In this document: piece after piece, positions 1 to 8,751 of the stretch
Position numbering within the stretch: the first letter of the stretch is position 1
Layout of the letters: each line of letters opens with the position of its first letter
Program-made: the position numbers and the translations under genes
Source: Sphingorhabdus wooponensis
GTDB lineage: Bacteria > Pseudomonadota > Alphaproteobacteria > Sphingomonadales > Sphingomonadaceae
Direction of reading: 5' to 3'
Assembly (NCBI RefSeq): GCF_003933235.1
Contig: NZ_RWJI01000001.1
Span: 1,370,001-1,434,000, forward strand
DNA: 64,000 nt
Notes under the pieces: generated by a model
The model's database searches: none
What the model was told of the DNA's origin: nothing
Seen by the model: the letters and a program-made list of their open reading frames with translations, nothing else

Positions 1-2410
1 CATAACGTTGCAAATTATACCGATAAATGGCGGCGGGCGTTGATTCCAGCGTAGGGTTAGAAATCTCCGCCAATTGCACTGCTTGGCCGCTGCGGTTGGA
101 CACATAGATTGATTCCAACGCTGAAACCGGCTGCGTCTCCGCAAGTGGCAAACGGACGACAACCGGGTAGCTGTCCCCTTCTGTGTCACGATAAGTGCCG
201 GCCCGCTCACCGCTAAGAGCAAGCCGTATCGCGCGCCGAGCCGCGCCAGCCGGTACATCCAGCAACGCTGCTTTGGCGTCGTCGACGCGGATGTCCAAAT
301 CGACCTTATCAAACGCAACGGGGTTGTTAATATCTCTGGTGCCGGGCGTATCGCGTAAGACTTGCTCCATTTGCCCCGCCAGGCGCTTCAGCTCATCTTG
401 ATCAGGACCATAAACGCGGAATTCAACAGGGGCGTTGATGGGCGCACCGTTTTGAAACAACACCAGCTTAATCCGTGCGCCTGATATCTGGTCCAATTGC
501 TTACGCAATCTGTCCACCATCGCGCGCGATTTCGCTCCCTGCCAATTGTCCATGATGGCGAGAACTTCTCCATGGGTCGGGTTCTCTCCGCGCTGAAAAA
601 CATTGTAGAAAACGGGCGGATTGTAGCTGCCGACATTTTCAGCACGTACTTTGATCGCAGGTTCCGTTTTTAGTATCGCAGAGACTTGCCGCACAATGCG
701 CCCCGTTTCGGCGACACTCGCACCTTGCTCTGCCTCTATTGTAACCCGAAAGTAGGATGTGTCGGCATTTGGAAACAGGCTAAAACCAAGCAATGGCACC
801 AAAAGAAATGCGGCACAGGTGCAAATCAAAGCACCCCATACGGAGCGGCGGGGCCGGTCTAGCGCCCAATGAAGCATGGGGTGATAAAAACGGTCAATTT
901 TGCGCATCAACCATTGCAAAAGTGGGCTGCCATCCTCCGGCTCATCGCCTTTGAGAAGTCGGCTCGCTAGAAACGGAACTATAGTGAGCGAAACAATCAT
1001 TGATGCCGTAATTGTTGCAACGATGGTGCCGATGAAGCTCTGGATAAATTTACCCGCCCCTTCAGGTAAAAAGAACAAGGGCAAAAAGGCAAAGACCAAC
1101 ACGCCGGTTGACCCCAACACCGCCATCGTAATTTCTTTGGTACCGTCAATTGCGGCTTGGCTGCGGCTTTTTCCCATGCGCAGGTGTCGCGAGATATTCT
1201 CGACGACTACAATGGAGTCATCGACCAATAATCCTAATGTCAGGATGAAGCCTGCAACCACCAATTGGCTAAGGTTAAAACCATAAGCTGATATCGCCAG
1301 CAGTCCCGATGCAATCGAGAGTGGGATAGATATCATCACGATAACAGACGCACGCCAGCCTAAGGGCAGCAAGGTTATGAGGACGAGAAAAAGGGCAATT
1401 GCAAAGTCGCGCGCAAGCTCGTTTAGGCGCTTGCGAATATCCTTGCTTTGGTCAAACTGGATAACCGCCTGTATGTCGGGCGGCAATAATTTCTGTTGCC
1501 GTGCAAGCTCTTCGACCAATCGGTTCCGCAATTTGGTCGCGTCGGTACCTTGTTTTTGATTGGCGGTAATGAATACGGCGCGCTTGCCATTATGGCTTAC
1601 TTTCACGCGCTGTTCCGCAGCGCTGATTTTCACGTCGGCTACATCGCCGACACGAATTATCGAACCATCGTTCGTCCGGATCGGAAGATTGCGAATTCTT
1701 TCGAGGTCGCGAAACGCGCCCCCTGTCTCCACATTGAACCTGCGCGCGCCGCTAATAACGGCACCCGCAGGTACATCTGCTCCGCCAATACGGATCGCAT
1801 CGACCACAACACTGGCAGGCAAACGCAGTTCCGCTAGTTTCCCTGAATTGATCGCCACGCTAATTTCCGGCTGCGGCAGGCCGTAAATTTCAGCTTGTCG
1901 AACCTCCTTATACCGTCCCAAAGCCTCGCTGACATCACGGGCATATTTCTCCATCCGATACCAGCTTGCACTGTCGCTCAGCAGTGCGATTTGGAGAATT
2001 GACGCATTGGTTGTGCGGATCTTTTCAAATTGCAGTGCCTGAAGATCAGACGGAAGCTGATTCCGGATGGCAGTGACTTCACGCACGGTATCGTTGAAAT
2101 ATTGATCAGGATCACCTGACCAATCGAACTCAGCCCGAATGACGGCGTTACCGTCGCTGCTGGAAGATACAACACTTTGAACGTCCTCAAGCCCCTGAAC
2201 CAGTTCCTCAATCGGCTTGGTAATGGTTTGCTCAATCTCTGCCGCATCTGCGCCGGGCTGCGATGCGACAATAGACACAACAGGCATCGAAAAATGCGGG
2301 TCAACCGCGCGGGGAACTTGCTGAAATGCAGAAAAACCCAACGCGCAGAGCAGCGTGAACAGCACAAGTGTCAGCTGCCATCGACGAATTGCGAACTCCG
2401 CGATATGCAT
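1..2410 (-). CDS. RND-family efflux transporter, inner-membrane pump (partial, C-terminus beyond the left edge)
   Basis: From an ATG at 2408-2410 the minus strand stays open to position 1, about 803 residues, so roughly the last fifth of a ~1030-residue family protein is missing. Proton-driven AcrB-type pumps sit in the inner membrane and expel drugs, solvents or metals through an adaptor and an outer-membrane channel. I see an N-terminal membrane helix (about residues 12-27), a porter segment, the family's fourth-helix motif LVDDSIVVVEN near residue 400, and a second-half start helix (LLGFSLFPNADTSYF). The two acidic residues of that motif are the expected proton relay. Its start lies 3 bases after the adaptor's stop, so the two form an operon. 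Substrate cannot be told; no outer-membrane channel gene is in the window. Confidence 0.93.
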   Translation of the reverse strand, partial: MHIAEFAIRRWQLTLVLFTLLCALGFSAFQQVPRAVDPHFSMPVVSIVASQPGADAAEIEQTITKPIEELVQGLEDVQSVVSSSSDGNAVIRAEFDWSGDPDQYFNDTVREVTAIRNQLPSDLQALQFEKIRTTNASILQIALLSDSASWYRMEKYARDVSEALGRYKEVRQAEIYGLPQPEISVAINSGKLAELRLPASVVVDAIRIGGADVPAGAVISGARRFNVETGGAFRDLERIRNLPIRTNDGSIIRVGDVADVKISAAEQRVKVSHNGKRAVFITANQKQGTDATKLRNRLVEELARQQKLLPPDIQAVIQFDQSKDIRKRLNELARDFAIALFLVLITLLPLGWRASVIVMISIPLSIASGLLAISAYGFNLSQLVVAGFILTLGLLVDDSIVVVENISRHLRMGKSRSQAAIDGTKEITMAVLGSTGVLVFAFLPLFFLPEGAGKFIQSFIGTIVATITASMIVSLTIVPFLASRLLKGDEPEDGSPLLQWLMRKIDRFYHPMLHWALDRPRRSVWGALICTCAAFLLVPLLGFSLFPNADTSYFRVTIEAEQGASVAETGRIVRQVSAILKTEPAIKVRAENVGSYNPPVFYNVFQRGENPTHGEVLAIMDNWQGAKSRAMVDRLRKQLDQISGARIKLVLFQNGAPINAPVEFRVYGPDQDELKRLAGQMEQVLRDTPGTRDINNPVAFDKVDLDIRVDDAKAALLDVPAGAARRAIRLALSGERAGTYRDTEGDSYPVVVRLPLAETQPVSALESIYVSNRSGQAVQLAEISNPTLESTPAAIYRYNLQRY

Positions 2411-2413
2411 GAA

Positions 2414-3469
2414 CTAACGCAGTCCCTTAACGATACGTACGGCGGACCCAGTGCGCAGTTTTTCCAAACCCGAAGTCACAATCTTGTCACCGGGGCTTAT
2501 CCCGCCCGATACATTCACGAATTTATCGGTGACGCGCTGTATTATAACATTGCGTGTTTCAACGCGGTTCTTGGCATCTACGACATAGACCAAGCCCTCG
2601 CCTGTGCGAACGCCAAACAAAGCGCTTGCCGGAATTTGCAATTGTGTATCGCCATCCGACGATGGAAGCTTTATGGTTGCAGTCCCTATTTGCCCCGACC
2701 GCAATGTTGGTTGATTGGGAAGCCGGAACTGCACGGAAAACGCACCAGTTCCTGCATTTGCGCGGCCGTCTATTTCCGATATCATTGCTGTCAGCGGTGT
2801 TTCACTGGCAGACTCAATCGAGATAGCTGCCGCCATGCCAACGCGTAATTTCGAAGCGTCACGATCAACGATAGGAACGCGGAAGACAAAGCCTTCGTCA
2901 GCTTCACCCAATATAAGTGCTGGCGTTCCAGCCGCGATGACTTGCCCAACCTGTACATTGCGCATCAGCACAACGCCGCTGGATGGAGCGTAGAGCTGAG
3001 CGGTGCTACTCGCGAAACCTGCTTGCCTTACGCGCGCCTCCGCGCTCTTTAACGTTGCCTCAGCGGCCTCAAAGCGCGCTTTGGTGATCCAACCGTCGGC
3101 GTAGAGTGCACGGACGCGGTCAAACTCAGCCCGAACCCGATCACGCTCTGCCGTCGCAACACTCATATCGGCGCCTACATTTGTCGTATCGAGCGCCGCC
3201 AACAATGCACCGCGCTTTACAAGCTCGCCTTCTTCAAAACGGACCACAGCCACCTTGCCCGCGGTTGTAAAACCTAAAGGCGTTTCGCGGCGGTAACGCA
3301 CAGTGCCAACTGCGTTAATCTCCCGCTCTGCGTTTTGATTTCCGACTATGAATATCTCGACAGGCAAAGCAGCCTTGGGCGCGACTGTGCTTTCGTTCGC
3401 ACTGTCACTGCATCCAGCCAGCGCACTCAGCAGCAATAGGCCCGTCAAAAATTTTGAAGATACTGGCAA
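2414..3469 (-). CDS. RND efflux periplasmic adaptor (membrane fusion protein), lipoprotein
   Basis: 351-residue HlyD/AcrA-type adaptor linking the pump at 1-2410 to an outer-membrane channel. A lipoprotein signal ends in LSALAGC with Cys20 as lipidation site, so the mature protein is tethered by lipid in the periplasm. After it come a barrel-sandwich half, a short coiled coil rich in Arg/Glu/Ala (about residues 100-140), the second lipoyl half (PSSGVVLMRNVQVGQVI), then a beta-barrel and membrane-proximal domain. Start is a TTG at 3467-3469 preceded four bases upstream by GGGAGGG, a strong ribosome-binding site that supports the non-ATG start. First gene of the pump operon. Length is normal for the family. 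Confidence 0.92.
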   Translation of the reverse strand: MPVSSKFLTGLLLLSALAGCSDSANESTVAPKAALPVEIFIVGNQNAEREINAVGTVRYRRETPLGFTTAGKVAVVRFEEGELVKRGALLAALDTTNVGADMSVATAERDRVRAEFDRVRALYADGWITKARFEAAEATLKSAEARVRQAGFASSTAQLYAPSSGVVLMRNVQVGQVIAAGTPALILGEADEGFVFRVPIVDRDASKLRVGMAAAISIESASETPLTAMISEIDGRANAGTGAFSVQFRLPNQPTLRSGQIGTATIKLPSSDGDTQLQIPASALFGVRTGEGLVYVVDAKNRVETRNVIIQRVTDKFVNVSGGISPGDKIVTSGLEKLRTGSAVRIVKGLR

Positions 3470-3492
3470 ACGGCCCTCCCGTGCACGGCTTG

Positions 3493-3571
3493 AGCGCCGA
3501 TGATAGTAGAATAATCCTTAGGATGAAATAGCGTTTTAATATGCAACTTATTTTACAGTTTGTTCGGCGCT
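3493..3571. promoter_or_regulatory. Inverted repeats ahead of the efflux operon
   Basis: The 162-base gap before the adaptor holds 8-base arms AGCGCCGA (3493-3500) and TCGGCGCT (3564-3571), and between them a small palindrome ATCCT-T-AGGAT (3513-3523). The sequence is AT-rich, as expected for a promoter. A repressor site or folded leader is possible; no regulator gene is adjacent. Confidence 0.3.
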
Positions 3572-3631
3572 ACTAAGGCATGTGCAAACAAACGATTTCC
3601 AACAAATAGTTGAAAAATAAAGAAAATTATG

Positions 3632-4591
3632 TCACCTGACGGCTGCTCTGGCAAGCCTATCGTTCATGGCGTTTCCTATTCCCTCATGTGGGATTGGCGC
3701 GACCGCGATAGCATTGGCCAAACTCGCATCGGCATTATGCAGCGCCTCAAACAAATTCGCAGCAGCCTGCGCCAGATCGCCAGTGGCAGACAGGTTTTCG
3801 TCACCGGCTATTGCGCCAAAGCCAATTAGATATTCGCCCTTTTCTGGGGCGGTAACGTTGAGGCGGACGGGCTTAGACGGCGCATAATGGCTCGCCATTT
3901 GGCCAGGCGCCTCAATCCCGCTCATGGGCACAGATAAAGGCGGGTATCCGAGCATCTGCTCAATGTCCATGGAACTGACAGGGCCCGGTCTCAATATCTG
4001 CCAACCGTCATCACGCACAGCAACTATGGTCGACTCCAACCCAGCCGAACATGGACCCCCGTCCAAAATCATCGGCACAGCCCCTCCCAGCCCTTTTAAG
4101 ACATGATCCGCCCGCGTTGGGCTGATTGCCCCGCTCCGGTTAGCAGAGGGCGCAGCGAGGCTTAAATCGCTTTTTAGAAGCAATGCCTGCATTACCGGAT
4201 GGGCTGGGCAACGGATGGCAATTGTCGGCAGCCCTGCGGTAACCGCGCGGGCGACGGGAGCATTGGGTTGCAAAGGCAAAACCAGCGTCAACGGCCCCGG
4301 CCAAAACGCCTCCGCCAGTGCCTGCGCAGTAGCGTTAAACACACCAAGCTTTTCTGCGGCTTTCCGGTCACGCACATGCACAATAAGCGGATTAAAATCC
4401 GGTCGGCCTTTTGCGGCATAAATATGCGCGACGGCTTCCGCATTTTGCGCATCCGCCGCAAGGCCGTAGACCGTTTCGGTGGGAATCGCGACAATCTGAC
4501 CGGCGTGCAGAAGCTGCCCCGCCGCCGTAATTGCAGCGTCATCAGCGGGTACAACCCAGCCATTCCCCAAGGTATTTGAGCCAAACATCAT
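3632..4591 (-). CDS. tsaC: L-threonylcarbamoyladenylate synthase, Sua5 type
   Basis: 319 residues, longer than E. coli TsaC (~190) because it has the C-terminal Sua5 extension. It makes threonylcarbamoyl-AMP from threonine, bicarbonate and ATP, the first step of t6A37 modification of ANN-decoding tRNAs, in the cytoplasm. The YrdC domain (about residues 15-200) shows GQIVAIPTETVYGLAADA, then KGRP and APSANRSG, which line the nucleotide/threonine pocket. The linker and C-terminal domain follow (PGQMASHYAPSKP begins the Sua5 domain). It is transcribed away from the acyl-CoA dehydrogenase gene, 51 bases apart. Two adjacent ATGs at 4591 and 4588 are equally plausible starts. Confidence 0.93.
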   Translation of the reverse strand: MMFGSNTLGNGWVVPADDAAITAAGQLLHAGQIVAIPTETVYGLAADAQNAEAVAHIYAAKGRPDFNPLIVHVRDRKAAEKLGVFNATAQALAEAFWPGPLTLVLPLQPNAPVARAVTAGLPTIAIRCPAHPVMQALLLKSDLSLAAPSANRSGAISPTRADHVLKGLGGAVPMILDGGPCSAGLESTIVAVRDDGWQILRPGPVSSMDIEQMLGYPPLSVPMSGIEAPGQMASHYAPSKPVRLNVTAPEKGEYLIGFGAIAGDENLSATGDLAQAAANLFEALHNADASLANAIAVAPIPHEGIGNAMNDRLARAAVR

Positions 4592-4642
4592 TAGCGGCTA
4601 TAGGCGGATGCATATCCGATTTAACAGGAAATTTTATCAACC

Positions 4643-6379
4643 ATGGCGTTTTCAGCACCCGTCGCAGAACAAAATTTTGTCCTTAAGCATATCGTCGGCA
4701 TCGATGCATTGGCACAGCATGCGCGCTTTGCTGACGCGACGCCCGATATGGTGCAGGCCATCGTCGAAGGCATTGGCGCCTTTGCCGAGGGCGAATTTGC
4801 CCCGCTGAACCGCATTGGTGACACTGTTGGCGCACGGTTGATCAATGGCAAAGTGGTTATGCCCGAAGGTTTTGTTGCCGCATATAAATCTTATGTGGCC
4901 AATGGTTGGGGATCAATTAACGCGCCGGCCGAATTTGGCGGTCAGGGTCTGCCGTTCTCGATGGCGACAGTCGCGCTCGATTCGCTTGGCGGCGCCAATA
5001 TGGCCTTTGCCTTGTGTCCGATCCTCTCGGTCGGCGCGATTGAAGCGATCAATCATCACGGTACCGACCGGCAGAAGGAATTGTTTCTGCCTAAGCTTTC
5101 AACTGGGGAATATTCGGGCACGATGAACCTGACGGAACCGCAAGCTGGTTCCGACGTTGGCGCGCTGAAGTCGACCGCAACCCCGCGCGGTGATGGCACA
5201 TATCAAATCAAGGGCACGAAAATTTATATCAGCTTTGGCGACCACGACATGGCGGAAAATATCGTCCATCTGGTACTTGCCCGTACGCCCGATGGCCCCG
5301 CCGGAACAAAGGGCATTTCCTTGTTTCTGGTGCCCAAATATCAAGTCGATGCAGACGGCAGCATTGGCAAGGCCAATGATATCAAGGTCGTATCAATTGA
5401 ACATAAGATGGGCATTAATGCTTCACCCACCTGCGTTCTTGCTTTTGGCGAAGAAGGCGAATGCATCGGCGAACTCATTGGTCCAGAATTTGGCGGCATG
5501 CGTGCCATGTTCACTATGATGAACAACGCCCGCCTAAATGTCGGCCTACAAGGAGTGCAAATTGCCGAGGCCGCCACGCAAAAGGCGATCTGGTTCGCGC
5601 GTGAACGGGTGCAATCGGCCAAGGCCAGTGGCCCATCGCGTGAATCTGTGGCAATTGTCGAACATCCCGATGTACGCCGTATGTTGATGCGGATGAAGGC
5701 AGGGACACAGGCAATCCGCGCCTTGTTATATCTCGCCTCTAGCTATGTTGATCGCGCCACGCTGGGTGAGGCTGGCGCGCAGGAGATGGTGGATCTCTTG
5801 ACGCCGCTGGCCAAAACCTATGGCACCGACATGGGCAGCGAAATTGCCTCGCTTGGCATTCAAGTGCATGGCGGCATGGGATTTGTCGAAGAAACTGGCG
5901 CAGCCCAATATTATCGCGATATCCGGATTGCCGCGATTTACGAAGGCACCAATGGCATTCAGGCGGCAGACTTGGTTGGCCGTAAGCTCGCGATGCAGGG
6001 CGGTGATGTTATCCGTAATCATCTTGCCGCGATTTCGGCAGATGCGGCCGAACATTCCGGCCTGTCGGCGCTGGCAGCAGCAACTGCCGATTTGACGGAA
6101 TATATGTTGGCCGCGGATGTCGATGACCGTTTGGCGGGAAGCTATGCCTATACCAACATGATGGCGGTCGCGACTTCGGGTTGGTTGATGTTGAAGCAAC
6201 TGCGCGCCGCGCAAACCGACATTGCCAATGGAGACACCAGCGCCTTTTTGCGTAGCAAGGTCGCCGCCTGCCGTTATTATCTGGATGTCATGGTGCCAGA
6301 AGCTATCGCCTATAAAGGGACAGCAATGGCAGGGGCAGAGTTGCTCTACGCGCTGGATGCAGAGGAACTGGCTGCTTGA
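4643..6379 (+). CDS. Acyl-CoA dehydrogenase with C-terminal extension domain (DmdC-like)
   Basis: 578-residue FAD flavoprotein that oxidises an acyl-CoA to the 2-enoyl-CoA. It is longer than classic acyl-CoA dehydrogenases (~380) and fits the ~590-residue group with an N-terminal extra helix and a C-terminal helical domain, which includes 3-methylmercaptopropionyl-CoA dehydrogenase DmdC. Signatures: NLTEPQAGSDVGALKS in the middle domain, QVHGGMGFVEETGAAQYYRD, and IYEGTNGIQ, whose Glu is the expected catalytic base. Ribosome site AGGAAA lies 11 bases before the ATG. Its stop overlaps the start of the next gene by four bases, implying translational coupling. Substrate chain cannot be inferred; DmdC-like is a family label, not a function claim. 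Confidence 0.93.
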   Translation: MAFSAPVAEQNFVLKHIVGIDALAQHARFADATPDMVQAIVEGIGAFAEGEFAPLNRIGDTVGARLINGKVVMPEGFVAAYKSYVANGWGSINAPAEFGGQGLPFSMATVALDSLGGANMAFALCPILSVGAIEAINHHGTDRQKELFLPKLSTGEYSGTMNLTEPQAGSDVGALKSTATPRGDGTYQIKGTKIYISFGDHDMAENIVHLVLARTPDGPAGTKGISLFLVPKYQVDADGSIGKANDIKVVSIEHKMGINASPTCVLAFGEEGECIGELIGPEFGGMRAMFTMMNNARLNVGLQGVQIAEAATQKAIWFARERVQSAKASGPSRESVAIVEHPDVRRMLMRMKAGTQAIRALLYLASSYVDRATLGEAGAQEMVDLLTPLAKTYGTDMGSEIASLGIQVHGGMGFVEETGAAQYYRDIRIAAIYEGTNGIQAADLVGRKLAMQGGDVIRNHLAAISADAAEHSGLSALAAATADLTEYMLAADVDDRLAGSYAYTNMMAVATSGWLMLKQLRAAQTDIANGDTSAFLRSKVAACRYYLDVMVPEAIAYKGTAMAGAELLYALDAEELAA

Positions 6380-7191
6380 ACGAGCAGACGCTGAAACGGA
6401 TCGCCGAAGCGCTTGAGCGTCTGTCGCCGCCGCCAGCGCCACCAACGGACCTGTCGTCCTTTCCGGCCTATCATTGGAACGGCACAGTCTTGGCGGCGGT
6501 ACAGGGTTTTAAGCCACTGCCGATTGACCTCATCGTAGGGGTCGACCGGCAAAAATCGGATCTGTACGAGAATTGCCGACGGCACGCCTCGGGCGCAGCG
6601 GCGCATGATGTCCTGTTATGGGGCGCGCGCGGCATGGGCAAATCCGCCTTGGTTAAATCTGTCGTAGCGGCCTTGCAGGACGATGGTTTCTTCATCGCAT
6701 TGGTCGAAGCGTCCTCCAGTCATTTGACCAGCCTACCGGCCCTGTTTGAAGAATTGGGCGCGTCGGGTCGGCGTTATCTGCTGTTCGTCGACGATATCTC
6801 GTTCGAGCCACATGACCAAAATGCCCGCCTGTTGCGATCCTTGTTGGAGGGCGGCGTAGAGGCACGTCCGAATAATGTCCGTCTATGCGTAACGTCCAAC
6901 CGCCGAAACATCGTTGAGCGCGATGCCACGGAACAGGCGGACGCCATGAATGCACGCGATGCCATCGATGACAGCCTGGCCTTGGCTGATCGATTTGGGT
7001 TGAAGCTGGGCTTTCAATATCCGGATCAGGACGCGTATCTGCATATGGTTAGCAGCTATGCTAGCCACTTCGACCTCGATTGGGACGAAGTCGACGCGCT
7101 CAGCTTTGCCCAAGGACGCGGCGGGCGTTCAGGTCGGGTTGCGTGGCATTATACTGTGGAACTCGCTGGCCGCGCAGGGCGGAAGATTTAA
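6376..7191 (+). CDS. DUF815-family AAA+ ATPase
   Basis: 271 residues, cytoplasmic, of the DUF815 group of AAA+ ATPases, whose role is not established. Walker A is GARGMGKSALV (about residues 79-89), Walker B is LLFVDDISFEPHD, followed by a sensor-like CVTSNRRN. The frame starts at a TTG (6376-6378) lying over the TGA stop of the acyl-CoA dehydrogenase, so it is probably made by coupled re-initiation; no other start fits before the conserved N-terminal region. Its TAA overlaps the stop of the convergent dehydrogenase-like gene (TTAA at 7188-7191). Function in this organism is unknown. Confidence 0.88.
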   Translation: MNEQTLKRIAEALERLSPPPAPPTDLSSFPAYHWNGTVLAAVQGFKPLPIDLIVGVDRQKSDLYENCRRHASGAAAHDVLLWGARGMGKSALVKSVVAALQDDGFFIALVEASSSHLTSLPALFEELGASGRRYLLFVDDISFEPHDQNARLLRSLLEGGVEARPNNVRLCVTSNRRNIVERDATEQADAMNARDAIDDSLALADRFGLKLGFQYPDQDAYLHMVSSYASHFDLDWDEVDALSFAQGRGGRSGRVAWHYTVELAGRAGRKI

Positions 7192-8510
7192 TTCTTCGCC
7201 CGCACCCGCCAGATGATATTGCCGACATCGTCGCTGACCAACAAGGATCCATCCTTCGCTATTGCAAGCATAGTCGGACGCCCCTGCGCATTGCCATCCT
7301 TGTCCAAGAAACCTGTTAGGACATTGACCGGCTTGCCCGCTGGTTCACCCTTTGGAAACGGCACGAAAATCACATCATAGCCCGATACAGGTTTGCGGTT
7401 CCATGACCCATGGCGCGCAACAAACGCTCCTTGCGTCAGGCCAGCGCCAAGTTTGCCATTATAGCCAAAAGCCAAGCCAAGCGGCGCAGTATGTGCGCCT
7501 AAAGCGTAATCAGGGCGGCGTTCATATTCGCGCTTCTGCGGCTTTGGTGGCGACACGCGGGCATCAGTAAATCCGCCCCAATAATGTTGCGGCCAACCAT
7601 AATCCGCACCAAATTCGACAAGCGCCAAATAGTCAGGCACCATGTCGGACCCCAGCATGTCGCGTTCATTTACTACGCTCCACAAACGACCCTTATTATC
7701 CCAATCCAGACCAACGGGGTTACGCATACCAATGGCGTAAGGAATTTTCTTGTCCTTCGCGATGTCATATTCCAACACCATGGCACGGCCATTTTCGGTT
7801 TCCATGCCATGTTCGCCAATATTGCTGTTCGACCCCACCGCAATGTAAATTTTCTTGCCATCGGGGGACGCTGCAAGGTTGCGCGTCCAATGATTATTGG
7901 GCGCCATTGCATTAAGCTTTGTCAGCTCTTTACCCTTGGCCGTAATTTTTGTGGCGCCAGTGGTGTAAGGAAAGGCCAGCAGCGCGTCGGTATTGGCCAC
8001 ATATAATGTGTTGCCAATCAGGACCATGCCAAATGGCGAATTTAAACCTGTCAGGAATGGCGTTTTCAATTCGGCCTTGCCGTCACCATCCGCGTCGCGC
8101 AGTAAGGTGATGCGGTTGGCCGAAGGTACACCGGCGCCAGCCTTACCCATCAACCACTTCATCACGAAACCCTCAACGCCACCAACGTCACGCGGTGGTG
8201 AGTTTGTCTCAGCAACCAAAATGTCGCCATTGGGCAAAGTGTATAAATTACGTGGATGGTCGAGGCCTTCGGCAAAGCGTTCGACGATAAGGCCCGGCGC
8301 AGCAATCGGTGCTTCGCCATTTTGCCAGCGGTCCACCTCTGCAACAGCGATAGTCGGGAAAATCTGCGGGCGCGGCGCGGTTATTTCGGGCGAGGCACCG
8401 GTAACTGCATCCAGCGGAAGCTTCGCAACATCCGGACGCGTAATGTACCAAATGCCGGCAAGTGCCAGAACAATGACTATCAAAATGATATTGCGCACAT
8501 GCTTCCACAT
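7188..8510 (-). CDS. Membrane-anchored sorbosone/glucose dehydrogenase-like beta-propeller protein
   Basis: 440 residues from the ATG at 8508-8510, chosen because AAGGGAG sits eight to nine bases upstream; a longer frame to 8576 lacks such a site and would run into the neighbouring gene. An N-terminal hydrophobic helix (about residues 7-23) anchors the protein with the rest in the periplasm. The body matches the L-sorbosone dehydrogenase / soluble glucose dehydrogenase propeller: GLDHPRNLYTLPNGDILVAE, then a His/Asn-rich blade (MAPNNHWTRNLAASPDGK) and NPVGLDWDNKGRLWSVVNERD. Such proteins usually use PQQ to oxidise sugars; no PQQ synthesis gene is in the window, so the substrate is open. It follows the small membrane protein at 8524 by 13 bases. 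Confidence 0.85.
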   Translation of the reverse strand: MWKHVRNIILIVIVLALAGIWYITRPDVAKLPLDAVTGASPEITAPRPQIFPTIAVAEVDRWQNGEAPIAAPGLIVERFAEGLDHPRNLYTLPNGDILVAETNSPPRDVGGVEGFVMKWLMGKAGAGVPSANRITLLRDADGDGKAELKTPFLTGLNSPFGMVLIGNTLYVANTDALLAFPYTTGATKITAKGKELTKLNAMAPNNHWTRNLAASPDGKKIYIAVGSNSNIGEHGMETENGRAMVLEYDIAKDKKIPYAIGMRNPVGLDWDNKGRLWSVVNERDMLGSDMVPDYLALVEFGADYGWPQHYWGGFTDARVSPPKPQKREYERRPDYALGAHTAPLGLAFGYNGKLGAGLTQGAFVARHGSWNRKPVSGYDVIFVPFPKGEPAGKPVNVLTGFLDKDGNAQGRPTMLAIAKDGSLLVSDDVGNIIWRVRAKN

Positions 8511-8523
8511 TTTATCCGCTCCC

Positions 8524-8706
8524 TTAACGACGCTTGCGATCCATAATCCAGACGACCACCGCAATGACGGTGCCAATGGCCATGCCGATAACGGTTCCCG
8601 CAGAGGGTTGGTCTACGGCAACGCCGACAATGGCTCCGACTAATAGCCCAAAGGCAATGAAGATGCCGCCGGCAAGGCGGGGCTGATTATTTTCTGTTTC
8701 GGACAT
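8524..8706 (-). CDS. Small two-helix membrane protein, unknown function
   Basis: 60 residues from the ATG at 8704-8706, which has AAAGGGG just upstream. It has a short polar start, two hydrophobic stretches rich in Gly and Ala (about residues 12-29 and 37-52) separated by VDQPSAG, and a basic tail DRKRR that should stay cytoplasmic. The Gly-x3-Gly spacing suggests helix packing. It lies between putA and the propeller dehydrogenase on the same strand, 13 bases from the latter, so co-expression with the dehydrogenase is likely. I do not recognise a named family. Confidence 0.7.
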   Translation of the reverse strand: MSETENNQPRLAGGIFIAFGLLVGAIVGVAVDQPSAGTVIGMAIGTVIAVVVWIMDRKRR

Positions 8707-8751
8707 ATTGCCCCTTTGCCACCAACTAGGATGTCCAAGCAAGCGTGATGT

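Noticed and set aside
5726-6445. 239-residue minus-strand frame opposite the acyl-CoA dehydrogenase
   Set aside because: The sense gene has full family motifs; the antisense product shows no domain.
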